This document shows positions 6,179 through 11,870 of a stretch of 11,870 nt of DNA, one piece after another (within the stretch, counting starts at the first letter, position 1; every line of letters begins with the position of its first letter). Below the pieces are notes generated by a model. It worked only from the letters and a program-made list of their open reading frames with translations, had not been told where the DNA came from and did no database searches. A program made the position numbers and the translations under genes. Origin of the DNA: an uncultured Prevotella sp. (lineage in GTDB: Bacteria; Bacteroidota; Bacteroidia; Bacteroidales; Bacteroidaceae); NCBI GenBank assembly GCA_900545525.1, contig UQZX01000051.1, forward strand, positions 1 to 11,870. Direction: 5' to 3'.

Positions 6179-7051
6179 ATGAAAAAGATACATATTTATA
6201 TCATGTCTGCGCTTCTTGCCATAAGTTCGTTCATACCTGAACTTGCAATGGCACAACAGCGCTATCAGGTAGGCGTTTGCGACTGGATGGTATTAAAACG
6301 CCAGAAGTTGGGAGAATTCAAGCTTGCCCACGAGTTAGGATGCGACGGAGTAGAAATGGACATGGGCGGACTGGGACGCCGTGACTCATTCGACAACAAG
6401 TTCCGCGACCCTGCCATGGTAAAGGTATTCCGCCACGCGGCAGACAGCTTTAAAATAAAGGTGGGCGCAATAGCCATGTCAGGATTTTACGGACAGAGCT
6501 TTGCCAAGAAAGCAACATACAGGTGGCTTATTGAAGATTGTCTGAACACAATGGAGGCAATGGGCGTAAAAGTGGCATTCCTGCCTTTAGGCGGATGCGG
6601 CAAAAACTGGACTGACTCGCTGCCATTGCGCAAGGAGATTGTGGCACGCCTGCACGAGGCGGGCGAAATGGCACTGGCACGGGGCAAGGTTATCGGCATA
6701 GACACGCCACTTGACGCAAAAGGCAACATAAAACTGCTGAAAGAAATAAACTCCGAGGGCATAAAGATATTCTATAAATTCCAGACTGCCGTGGAGAACA
6801 AGCTTGACATTGTCAAGGACATAAAGAAATTAGGACGCAAGAACATCTGTGCGATACACGCCAGCAACACCGACGGTGTATGGTTGCGCAACGACAGTGC
6901 AATAGACATGCCGGGAATAAAGAAAGCACTCGACAAGCTGGGCTGGAGCGGGTGGCTCTTCGTCGAGCGCAGCCGTGATGTCAGTCAGGTGCGCAACGTA
7001 AAAAAGAATTATGGCGAAAATGTAAAATACTTAAAAGAAATATTCCAATGA
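6179..7051 (+). CDS. Exported xylose-isomerase-like TIM-barrel protein (sugar phosphate isomerase/epimerase family)
   Basis: I choose the ATG at 6179, giving 290 residues, because it begins a clear signal peptide (MKKIHIYIMSALLAISSFIP, cleavage probably after AMA near residue 25). The longer frame from 6080 would add a Pro-rich stretch ahead of it. The mature part has the AP-endonuclease-2/xylose-isomerase-like fold: GVCDWMV at the first strand, ELGCDGVEMDMGGLG at the second, KVGAIAMSGFYG, a helix with DCLNTMEAMGVKVAFLPLGG, GKVIGIDTP, ICAIHASNTDGVW and the late WLFVERSRD. Likely metal ligands are the Glu in GVEMD and the His in CAIHASN. Family members isomerise or epimerise sugars; export implies a periplasmic role in glycan processing. 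It overlaps the next gene by 4 bp (ATGA), so translation is probably coupled. The substrate is unknown. Confidence 0.82.
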   Translation: MKKIHIYIMSALLAISSFIPELAMAQQRYQVGVCDWMVLKRQKLGEFKLAHELGCDGVEMDMGGLGRRDSFDNKFRDPAMVKVFRHAADSFKIKVGAIAMSGFYGQSFAKKATYRWLIEDCLNTMEAMGVKVAFLPLGGCGKNWTDSLPLRKEIVARLHEAGEMALARGKVIGIDTPLDAKGNIKLLKEINSEGIKIFYKFQTAVENKLDIVKDIKKLGRKNICAIHASNTDGVWLRNDSAIDMPGIKKALDKLGWSGWLFVERSRDVSQVRNVKKNYGENVKYLKEIFQ

Positions 7052-7713
7052 AAAGATTTTTATTAGCAGCAGCCGTGATGCTGGCTTTCGGCACGGCAAC
7101 GGCAAATGCCGTGGAACTTGACAAGCAGGGACGCGACCCTCAATATGTAAACACAATCATCGGCAGGGCACAGAAGGTAACAGATGCGTTAGGAATAACA
7201 GGAACGGACAAGGGCACTCAGGTTCTGAACATCGTTGCCAACCGCTATTTCAAGCTCAACGACATCTACAGCGAGCGCGACAGCATAAAAAAAGTAGCAG
7301 GCACGCTGACGGGAGATGCAAAGAAACAGAAGCAACAGGAGGCTGAAAGCACCAAGGACATGAAGCTATACCGCTCGCATTTCGGCTTCATTGCCGACCT
7401 GTCGCTCTATCTTACGGACAGCGAGGTGGAAAAGGTGAAGGATGTCATGACATACAATGTGGTGAACGTAACATACAAGGCACAATGTGACATGATACCG
7501 ACACTGAAAGAAGAAGAGAAAGTGCAGATACTGGCATGGCTCAAGGAGGCGCGCGAGTATGCCATAGATGCTGAAAGTTCCAAGAAAAAGCACGAAGCGT
7601 TCGGCAAATACAAGGGCCGTATAAACAATTATCTGAGCAAACGCGGCTATAATCTCACAAAAGAGCGTGAGGAATGGGCAAAGCGCGTAAAAGCACGCGG
7701 AGAGACATTATAA
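7048..7713 (+). CDS. Exported DUF3826 protein
   Basis: This 221-residue protein has a signal peptide (MKRFLLAAAVMLAFGTATAN, probable cleavage at ANA-VE). The mature part is helical and charged. It shows the pattern I recognise from DUF3826: RAQKVTDALGI, VANRYFKLNDIYSERDSIKK, LTDSEVEKVKDVMTYNVVNV, a stretch reading EEEKVQILAWLKEAREYAID, and KYKGRINNYLSKRGYNL near the C-terminus. The biochemical function is unknown. In Bacteroidetes these genes occur beside polysaccharide-degradation genes. Here its start overlaps the stop of the exported TIM-barrel gene, pointing to a shared periplasmic function, perhaps on a released sugar or lactone. It is the last gene of the unit; the terminator at 7807-7865 follows. 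Confidence 0.8.
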   Translation: MKRFLLAAAVMLAFGTATANAVELDKQGRDPQYVNTIIGRAQKVTDALGITGTDKGTQVLNIVANRYFKLNDIYSERDSIKKVAGTLTGDAKKQKQQEAESTKDMKLYRSHFGFIADLSLYLTDSEVEKVKDVMTYNVVNVTYKAQCDMIPTLKEEEKVQILAWLKEAREYAIDAESSKKKHEAFGKYKGRINNYLSKRGYNLTKEREEWAKRVKARGETL

Positions 7714-7729
7714 AGCCTCCTCATAGAGG

Positions 7730-7775
7730 AAAAGGGAGTAAGGAGAAAAGGAGTAAGAAGTAAGGAGAAAAGAAG
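7730..7775. repeat. Purine-rich short tandem repeat
   Basis: The plus strand is almost entirely A and G, built from variants of GGAGTAA. The 14-mer AGTAAGGAGAAAAG occurs exactly at 7737-7750 and 7759-7772, a 22-bp period. It lies between the DUF3826 stop and the terminator. Similar words (AAGAAGTAGGAAGAG, TTAAGGAGTTAGAAGAC) recur around 9118-9171. Confidence 0.65.
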
Positions 7776-7806
7776 AATTTTCAGTTTTTTAGTAGAACTG
7801 ACAAGA

Positions 7807-7865
7807 AGAATTGTCCCTGTTCCTGTAGGTTTTAAAACAAACAGAAACAGGGACAATTCTTTTTT
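7807..7865. terminator. Strong bidirectional terminator
   Basis: Arms 7807-7826 and 7841-7860 pair over 20 bp with one mismatch (core GAATTGTCCCTGTT), around a 14-base loop containing GTTTTAAAAC. A run of T follows at 7861-7865 on the plus strand. A purine run (AAGAAG) before the left arm gives TTCTT on the minus strand. It sits between the convergent DUF3826 gene and the minus-strand hypothetical gene and can serve both. Confidence 0.88.
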
Positions 7866-7879
7866 CTGCATTTATAACA

Positions 7880-8413
7880 TCATCCCATGAGCGTCATGTG
7901 ATAGCCCATACGGTTAAGCTGCATTGCCGCACCCATAAGATAAAGCTGATGCAGACATGACACATAGGCGCGAAAAGCCTCTGGCGTGCCTGCCTCCATG
8001 CCGCTATGACGCAACATGTTATAAACGCGCGACGCACACTCGCCTACGAGTTTCTCCATTGCATCATAATCATCGCCGCTAAGCATAAGGACATTCTCAC
8101 GCACATACTCGTCCAGATTGTCATATCCGCGTTTGTCACGTATGTAAACATACAAATCGGATATATTTGAGTATATCTCCCATTCCGTGTCCCAAAACTT
8201 AGCCACGGCAATACCGATATACATCATCCACCCTAAGGAAACAGTAGGATATCCGTTGAACTCACGGACACCGTCGGGCAGATATGCCTTGGCTATCTGC
8301 TCCCATTTAGCCTCCACATCAGGACATTCGGGCAGACGCCCGTCCAGTTTTCCTATGCCGTGCAAATATCCGTGCAGGTCTTTTCTTATAACATCTTCAA
8401 AATCCATATTCAT
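7880..8413 (-). CDS. Conserved Bacteroidales protein of unknown function
   Basis: This 177-residue protein is predicted cytosolic, acidic and mostly helical, without signal peptide or membrane helix. It resembles a family I have seen only in Bacteroidales, with recurring features: DFEDVIRKDLHGYL at the N-terminus, KWEQIAKAYLPDGVREFNGY, PTVSLGWMMYIGIAVAKFWD in the centre, and a C-terminal helix with AAMQLNRMGY. No catalytic motif is obvious and I give no function. The start is MNMDF at 8413; ATG at 8407 is an alternative. It is single, with its own promoter at 8437-8469 and a shared terminator downstream. Confidence 0.75.
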   Translation of the reverse strand: MNMDFEDVIRKDLHGYLHGIGKLDGRLPECPDVEAKWEQIAKAYLPDGVREFNGYPTVSLGWMMYIGIAVAKFWDTEWEIYSNISDLYVYIRDKRGYDNLDEYVRENVLMLSGDDYDAMEKLVGECASRVYNMLRHSGMEAGTPEAFRAYVSCLHQLYLMGAAMQLNRMGYHMTLMG

Positions 8414-8436
8414 AATTATAAACGGAGTTTATTATG

Positions 8437-8469
8437 CAAAGGTACGCCAATAAAAACATTTACACAAAA
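8437..8469 (-). promoter_or_regulatory. Promoter of the Bacteroidales hypothetical gene
   Basis: On the minus strand TTTTG (8469-8465) is followed after 20 bp by TACCTTTG (8444-8437). This matches the Bacteroidetes consensus and lies 23 bp before the start codon. Confidence 0.78.
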
Positions 8470-8495
8470 GAATTGTAACAGAACTATATGTTTAT

Positions 8496-8513
8496 AACGT
8501 TAGTTCAGTATAA
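8496..8513 (+). repeat. Solitary sequence resembling the IS982-type end at 11464
   Basis: AACGTTAGTTCAGTATAA matches the sequence bordering the decayed IS at 11464-11481 (AACGTCAGTTCGATATAA) at 15 of 18 positions and in the same orientation. No transposase remnant can be read on either side. It may be a relic end or a short non-autonomous derivative. Confidence 0.4.
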
Positions 8514-8646
8514 GTAAGAGGATATGTCCAAACCTTATGCTGCTTTAATAGTTATATTTTGTAATTTTAAGTTCTTAGTTCTCAATTACATTTATTTTTC
8601 ATTTAACAAATTTGTTATTCTTGATTCAATAAAATACATACGATAT

Positions 8647-8677
8647 TTTTCAATGTCGATAAAAAGGTTTACCTTTG
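8647..8677 (+). promoter_or_regulatory. Promoter of the cysteine-rich protein/receptor unit
   Basis: TTTT (8647-8650) is followed after 19 bp by TACCTTTG (8670-8677), a good -7 box with an imperfect -33. Transcription would start near 8684. This excludes a start at the TTG of 8675, which lies inside the -7 box, and supports the ATG at 8717. Confidence 0.65.
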
Positions 8678-8716
8678 CATACGAAAACAATCAATAAGTA
8701 TCATCTGCGAACAGTA

Positions 8717-9028
8717 ATGGTGAAGTATCTGTCAATACTCATTGTGATTATGACGTTGTCACTATCGACAATGCCATGTTTCCTATATGACAGATGCCTG
8801 TTCTCGGGAATGGAAGAAAATTGTACGCACGATGATGACGGCTCATGTGCAGATGATGATTTCTGCTCGCCATTTATGCAGTGTAATACTTGTACAGGAT
8901 TCGTATACCCGCAGACAACATCGCTGGAGAAGATATTTGTACATGTAAATACAGAAACAGTCTTTTATTATAAGGAAGAGGCACTGAAATCTTTTCCTGC
9001 AAATATCTTTCAGCCGCCAAGAGCCTGA
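8717..9028 (+). CDS. Small exported cysteine-rich protein, DUF6660-like
   Basis: I start this at ATG 8717 (103 residues) because the promoter -7 box covers the upstream TTG. Residues 1-19 form a hydrophobic signal segment (MVKYLSILIVIMTLSLSTM) followed at once by Pro-Cys. Seven cysteines (21, 27, 36, 44, 50, 56, 59) sit in an acidic segment rich in Asp, with EENCTHDDDGSC and then CSPFMQCNTCTGF. The latter resembles the CSPFCxCxCC core I associate with DUF6660 proteins of Bacteroidetes, though one core cysteine is Met54 here and another is Thr. Cysteine, Asp and His content suggests metal binding or disulfide bonds outside the cytoplasm; this is inference. Cys21 could also be a lipidation site, but the residues before it (STMP) fit a lipobox poorly. 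It precedes the TonB-dependent receptor by 246 bp on the same strand, and such proteins commonly sit beside outer-membrane receptors. Confidence 0.68.
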   Translation: MVKYLSILIVIMTLSLSTMPCFLYDRCLFSGMEENCTHDDDGSCADDDFCSPFMQCNTCTGFVYPQTTSLEKIFVHVNTETVFYYKEEALKSFPANIFQPPRA

Positions 9029-9064
9029 CGGTGGCAGGTTATACCGTCGTTTATGGTATAAACT
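9027..9064 (+). promoter_or_regulatory. Two mutually exclusive hairpins in the DUF6660-receptor gap
   Basis: GACGGT (9027-9032) can pair with ACCGTC (9043-9048). Alternatively AGGTTATACC (9036-9045) can pair with GGTATAAACT (9055-9064) with one mismatch. Both use 9043-9045, so only one can form. No T run follows. The structure begins inside the stop codon region of the upstream gene and could stabilise or regulate the downstream receptor transcript. This is a sequence observation with inferred function. Confidence 0.4.
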
Positions 9065-9274
9065 TGGCTACACCTTATTATTTATAGAGTTTCGCTTTGC
9101 TCAATCAATGAAGTTAAAAGAAGTAGGAAGAGTTGTCGCTCCTTTTGGGTCGTTAAGGAGTTAGAAGACAAATGTTCTTTGTCCCCATTTCACTCTTTCT
9201 TGTCTATCTTTACAATATTTGATGAACACTTGCACAACTTAAAGTATTAATTAAAAGACTAAAGAAACAAAAAA

Positions 9275-11452
9275 ATGAGAAAGATAATATTTTCCCTCAT
9301 GGCGGCAGCCATGTGGGCACATAGCGCATATTCACAAAACACACTGAAAGCAACTGTTAAGGAGGAAGGCAGCGGGGAACCCCTTATTGGTGTAACTGCC
9401 AAGGTGAAAGGAATGGATATCACATCCGTTTCGGATGCCAATGGCAACATCACCGTGAGCAATATACCTGATGGCAAGTATACCATAATGTTCAGCTATA
9501 TAGGCTACGAGGATAAGATATCAACATTTTCCCTTCCGCTTGCCTCGAACGGTGTGGTGACAATAGAAATGGAAGAGGAGGAAACAAATATTGGCGAAGT
9601 GGTGGTGCAAACCACCCGCGGCACGCGAACTATAATGAACATCCCGACACGTGTGGAGTTTATATCGGGAGAGGAACTCGACGAGAAGGCAAGCATGAAG
9701 CCCGGCGACATACGCATGCTGCTTAGCGAGAGTACCGGCATTGCCACCCAGCAGACTTCGGCAATATCGGGTAACGCCACAATACGCATACAGGGACTTG
9801 ACGGTCGTTATACACAGATACTGAAAGACGGATTTCCCACGTTCTCGGGTGCCGCCAGCGGTTTGGGACTGCTTCAGACTCCGCCGCTCGACCTTAAGCA
9901 GGTGGAGATTATCAAGGGCTCATCATCAACGCTCTACGGCGGCGGAGCCATAGCCGGTCTTGTAAACCTGATATCGAAGACTCCAGAAGAGAAGCGTGAG
10001 CTGAGTTTCCTTCTCAACGGCACTTCGGGCAAAGGACTTGATGCCAGCGCATTCTACAGCCAGCGGTTTGGCAAGGTTGGTACTACGGCATTGTTCTCCT
10101 ACAACCGTAACTGGGGCTATGACCCTTCTGACACGGGTTTCACCGCCATTCCAGAGTTCGACCGTTTCACGTTCAATCCGCGTCTTTTCCTGTATCTCTC
10201 CGACAAGACCGAGATGAACATAACGCTGAACACCATGTTTGAAAAACGCCTCGGCGGCGACATCGAGTATGTCAAGGGACATGGCGACGAGACACATGCC
10301 TACTTCGAGAAGAACGAGACACAGCGTCACTCGCTGCAGGCATCGCTGACGCACACATTCAACGAGCACACGCGAATGGCTGCAAAGGCAAGCACAACAT
10401 ACTACGACAGGGCAATTAAGGTGCCGGGCTACAGTTTCGACGGCGACCAGTGGGCATCGTTTGCCGAACTCTCCATGACCCACACAAGGGAGAGCACCGA
10501 ATGGGTGGCAGGTCTTAACCTGTGGACCGACGACTTCAACGAGAGCAATGCCGGAGTGGTGGGCAAGAGAGACTACACCCAGACTGCGGCAGGAGCGTTT
10601 GTGCAGAACACATGGACTGCCGCAAAATGGCTTGACGTGGAGACAGGTCTGCGTGCCGACCGCGTGTTCGACTACGGATGGGCTGTGCTGCCACGCCTTT
10701 CGGCTCTGTTCAAAATTGCCCCGGGTTTGTCGTCACGTCTCGGCGGCGGCATGGGATACAAGGCACCGACAATATTCACGGAGGACACCGAGCGAATACA
10801 GTATAAGGACATCATGCCGATAAGCAAGTCGCTCAACAAGCTGGAGCGCAGCTACGGCGCAAACTGGGACATCAACTACTCGACATCGCTTTTCAACGAC
10901 TGCATATCGCTGTCGGTCAACCAGCTGTTCTTCTACACCCGTATCAACTCTCCGCTGCTCATGACCGCCGGCGAAGACGGATTCTACCGCATGGCGAACA
11001 TCAACGGACATATCGACACAAAGGGCATTGAGACCAACCTGAAGCTCGGCTATGACGACTTGCACCTTTATCTGGGCTACACCTACACCGATGTGCGCAC
11101 CAGCGACGGGCATGAAAAATACGAAAACTTCCTTACGCCCAAGCACCGCCTTAACGCCATACTCATGTATGAGGTGGAGGACAGCTGGCGCGTTGGTCTG
11201 GAGTCGTATTACTACAGCAAGCAGAAGCTGAGCGACGGCAAGGAGGGCAAACCCTACACCATGTTCGGACTTATGGTTGAAAAGATATGGGAACATTTCT
11301 CGGTGTTTGCCAATTTCGAGAACTTCACCGACAGGCGTCAGACGCGTTTCGACACCATCAACAACGGTACGGTCACCAATCCGGAGTTTCGCGACATCTA
11401 TGCTCCGCTTGAAGGATTTGTGTTCAATGCCGGCATAAAAATCCGCCTATAA
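9275..11452 (+). CDS. TonB-dependent outer-membrane receptor
   Basis: This 725-residue protein has a signal peptide (MRKIIFSLMAAAMWAHSAYS, cut before QNTLK). An N-terminal carboxypeptidase-regulatory-like beta-sandwich follows (about 22-105, with GEPLIGVTAKVKG, DANGNITVSNIPDGKYTIMF and SYIGYED), as in SusC-type proteins. The plug domain spans about 110-232 (IGEVVVQTTRG near the TonB box, IRIQGLDGRYTQILKDGFP, LKQVEIIKGSSSTLYGGGAI). The rest is a beta-barrel of alternating aromatic strands ending FVFNAGIKIRL. At 725 residues it is nearer a siderophore/cobalamin/metal receptor than the roughly 1000-residue SusC glycan importers, and no SusD partner follows. It imports a bound ligand across the outer membrane using TonB-ExbBD energy. 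The ligand is unknown; the neighbouring Cys-rich protein hints at a metal or metal complex. The final residue is Leu where Phe is usual. Confidence 0.9.
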   Translation: MRKIIFSLMAAAMWAHSAYSQNTLKATVKEEGSGEPLIGVTAKVKGMDITSVSDANGNITVSNIPDGKYTIMFSYIGYEDKISTFSLPLASNGVVTIEMEEEETNIGEVVVQTTRGTRTIMNIPTRVEFISGEELDEKASMKPGDIRMLLSESTGIATQQTSAISGNATIRIQGLDGRYTQILKDGFPTFSGAASGLGLLQTPPLDLKQVEIIKGSSSTLYGGGAIAGLVNLISKTPEEKRELSFLLNGTSGKGLDASAFYSQRFGKVGTTALFSYNRNWGYDPSDTGFTAIPEFDRFTFNPRLFLYLSDKTEMNITLNTMFEKRLGGDIEYVKGHGDETHAYFEKNETQRHSLQASLTHTFNEHTRMAAKASTTYYDRAIKVPGYSFDGDQWASFAELSMTHTRESTEWVAGLNLWTDDFNESNAGVVGKRDYTQTAAGAFVQNTWTAAKWLDVETGLRADRVFDYGWAVLPRLSALFKIAPGLSSRLGGGMGYKAPTIFTEDTERIQYKDIMPISKSLNKLERSYGANWDINYSTSLFNDCISLSVNQLFFYTRINSPLLMTAGEDGFYRMANINGHIDTKGIETNLKLGYDDLHLYLGYTYTDVRTSDGHEKYENFLTPKHRLNAILMYEVEDSWRVGLESYYYSKQKLSDGKEGKPYTMFGLMVEKIWEHFSVFANFENFTDRRQTRFDTINNGTVTNPEFRDIYAPLEGFVFNAGIKIRL

Positions 11453-11485
11453 TGCTGTAAGTTAACGTCAGTTCGATATAATTCA

Positions 11486-11870
11486 AATAATGCAAGTTGC
11501 CTGTCGTTGATGAATTCCATATCAATGACAGGCTTCTTCTCAAAAAACAATATGCTGCAATTGCGGGCAGGACATTCGCAATGAAGTTGTTGAAAGAGCG
11601 ATGTCTTGGGTGTTCTATCTGTGCGATATTCTTCAGTTAATCATTGACTGTTTCAAGGGTCCCAGTCGTCTACATTTCCCGGAGTGAACATAAAATTGAG
11701 GATTTCGCCTTTATCATTGATAATCAAATATAATTTAAGACAAAAACATCCCATCAAGCATTTCCCTCTCTCGGCGAGACCTCTAAATGTTTTATGAACC
11801 AATATGCGTTGATTGCGACACACACGCAAGGGAGTGGAATCCACAAAACTGATTCCAGTGCAAGTCCCTA
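11486..11870 (-). pseudogene. IS982-family transposase remnant
   Basis: On the minus strand the frame is open from the window edge (TCTGISFVDSTPLRVCRNQR) through KTFRGLAERGKCLMG and IINDKGEILNFMFTPGNVDD, then stops at 11653 after WDP. This is the IS982-family pattern, with VDST holding a catalytic Asp. The following DNA, in another frame, reads ETVND-stop-LKNIAQIEHPRHRSFNNF and then FIANVLPAIAAYCF, the family's C-terminal region. About 60 residues between them appear deleted. A TAA replaces a likely Glu codon after ETVND. One base is missing after YCF; restoring the frame gives FEKKPVIDMEFINDRQLALF. A further single-base loss seems to remove the natural stop. The gene is dead. Its 5' part is outside the window. 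Residue comparisons rest on recalled family sequences. Confidence 0.8.
11494..11538 (+). terminator. Terminator-like hairpin after the TonB receptor, inside the IS remnant
   Basis: GCCTGTCGTTGAT (11499-11511) pairs with ATCAATGACAGGC (11521-11533) over 13 bp including one G-T pair. AAG (11494-11496) and CTT (11536-11538) extend the stem after a small internal loop. TTCTTCTC follows, a poor T run. It is 46 bp after the receptor stop and lies within the degenerate transposase C-terminal coding sequence. Confidence 0.6.

Larger units (their letters stand above)
11464..11870 (-). mobile_element. Decayed IS982-family insertion sequence, one end
   Basis: The left border is set near 11464 by TTATATCGAACTGACGTTAA-type sequence (read on the minus strand) directly after the remnant transposase C-terminus. 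The transposase remnant then runs to the window edge. The other end is outside the window. The element begins 12 bp past the TonB-dependent receptor stop codon. Confidence 0.65.

Noticed and set aside
8675..8716. TTG start for the cysteine-rich protein
   Set aside because: The TTG is part of the -7 promoter box, so it would not be in the transcript.
9177..9213. Separate promoter for the TonB receptor (TTTG ... TATCTTTA)
   Set aside because: Spacing is 23 bp instead of 19-21 and the last base of the -7 box is wrong; co-transcription from 8647-8677 is simpler, though not proven.
10733..11296. 187-residue minus-strand frame
   Set aside because: Antisense to the receptor barrel; Val/Ala/His-rich shadow of barrel codons.
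1..11870. CRISPR array, rRNA or toxin-antitoxin pair
   Set aside because: No regularly spaced repeats of CRISPR length, no rRNA-like sequence and no short co-transcribed pair of that type were seen on either strand.

Overview
The window reads as Bacteroidales DNA, probably a Prevotella-like or Bacteroides-like gut or oral anaerobe. The main evidence is promoters of the Bacteroidetes type (TTTG, about 19-20 bp, TAnnTTTG), a SusC-style TonB-dependent receptor with an N-terminal carboxypeptidase-regulatory-like domain, an exported DUF3826 protein, and A-rich leaders in place of strong Shine-Dalgarno sites. No species call is possible.

Region 1 (1 to about 5330) looks like one end of a mobilizable or integrative element. 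It holds the C-terminal half of a MobV/Pre-type mobilization protein (1-912), a convergent Crp/Fnr-type regulator (1015-1578, minus), and a divergent plus-strand cargo operon: SMR efflux protein, MFS transporter and low-molecular-weight protein tyrosine phosphatase/ArsC-like enzyme (1739-3749). A Bacteroidetes-type tyrosine recombinase (3939-5114, minus) follows. The integrase faces away from a tRNA-Lys(UUU) gene (5330-5405, minus) whose 3' end lies on the element side. That is the usual layout of an element integrated at a tRNA 3' end, though the other end is outside the window. Two palindrome-like boxes 22 bp apart in the regulator/efflux intergenic region are candidate operators. GGTAACAC repeats just upstream of the integrase are candidate recombinase arm sites or operators.

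Region 2 (5406-8413) is chromosomal in character. A gene-free stretch of about 770 bp is followed by a two-gene overlapping operon encoding an exported xylose-isomerase-like TIM-barrel protein and an exported DUF3826 protein. A 20-bp-stem bidirectional terminator separates it from a convergent conserved Bacteroidales hypothetical gene.

Region 3 (8414-11870) has a short cysteine-rich exported protein resembling DUF6660 and a TonB-dependent receptor (9275-11452), probably co-transcribed, with two mutually exclusive hairpins right after the first gene. Twelve bases past the receptor stop begins a decayed IS982-family insertion sequence. Its transposase remnant (minus) carries an internal deletion, a nonsense codon and frameshifts. 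The receptor's likely terminator lies within the decayed transposase sequence. A lone sequence resembling that IS end occurs about 3 kb upstream at 8496-8513.

Nothing here is clearly a new defence or biosynthetic system. The most interesting leads are the regulator/operator/efflux/phosphatase cargo module, the integrase with its repeat cluster beside tRNA-Lys, the exported isomerase-DUF3826 pair, and the DUF6660-receptor unit with its RNA structure and IS scar.
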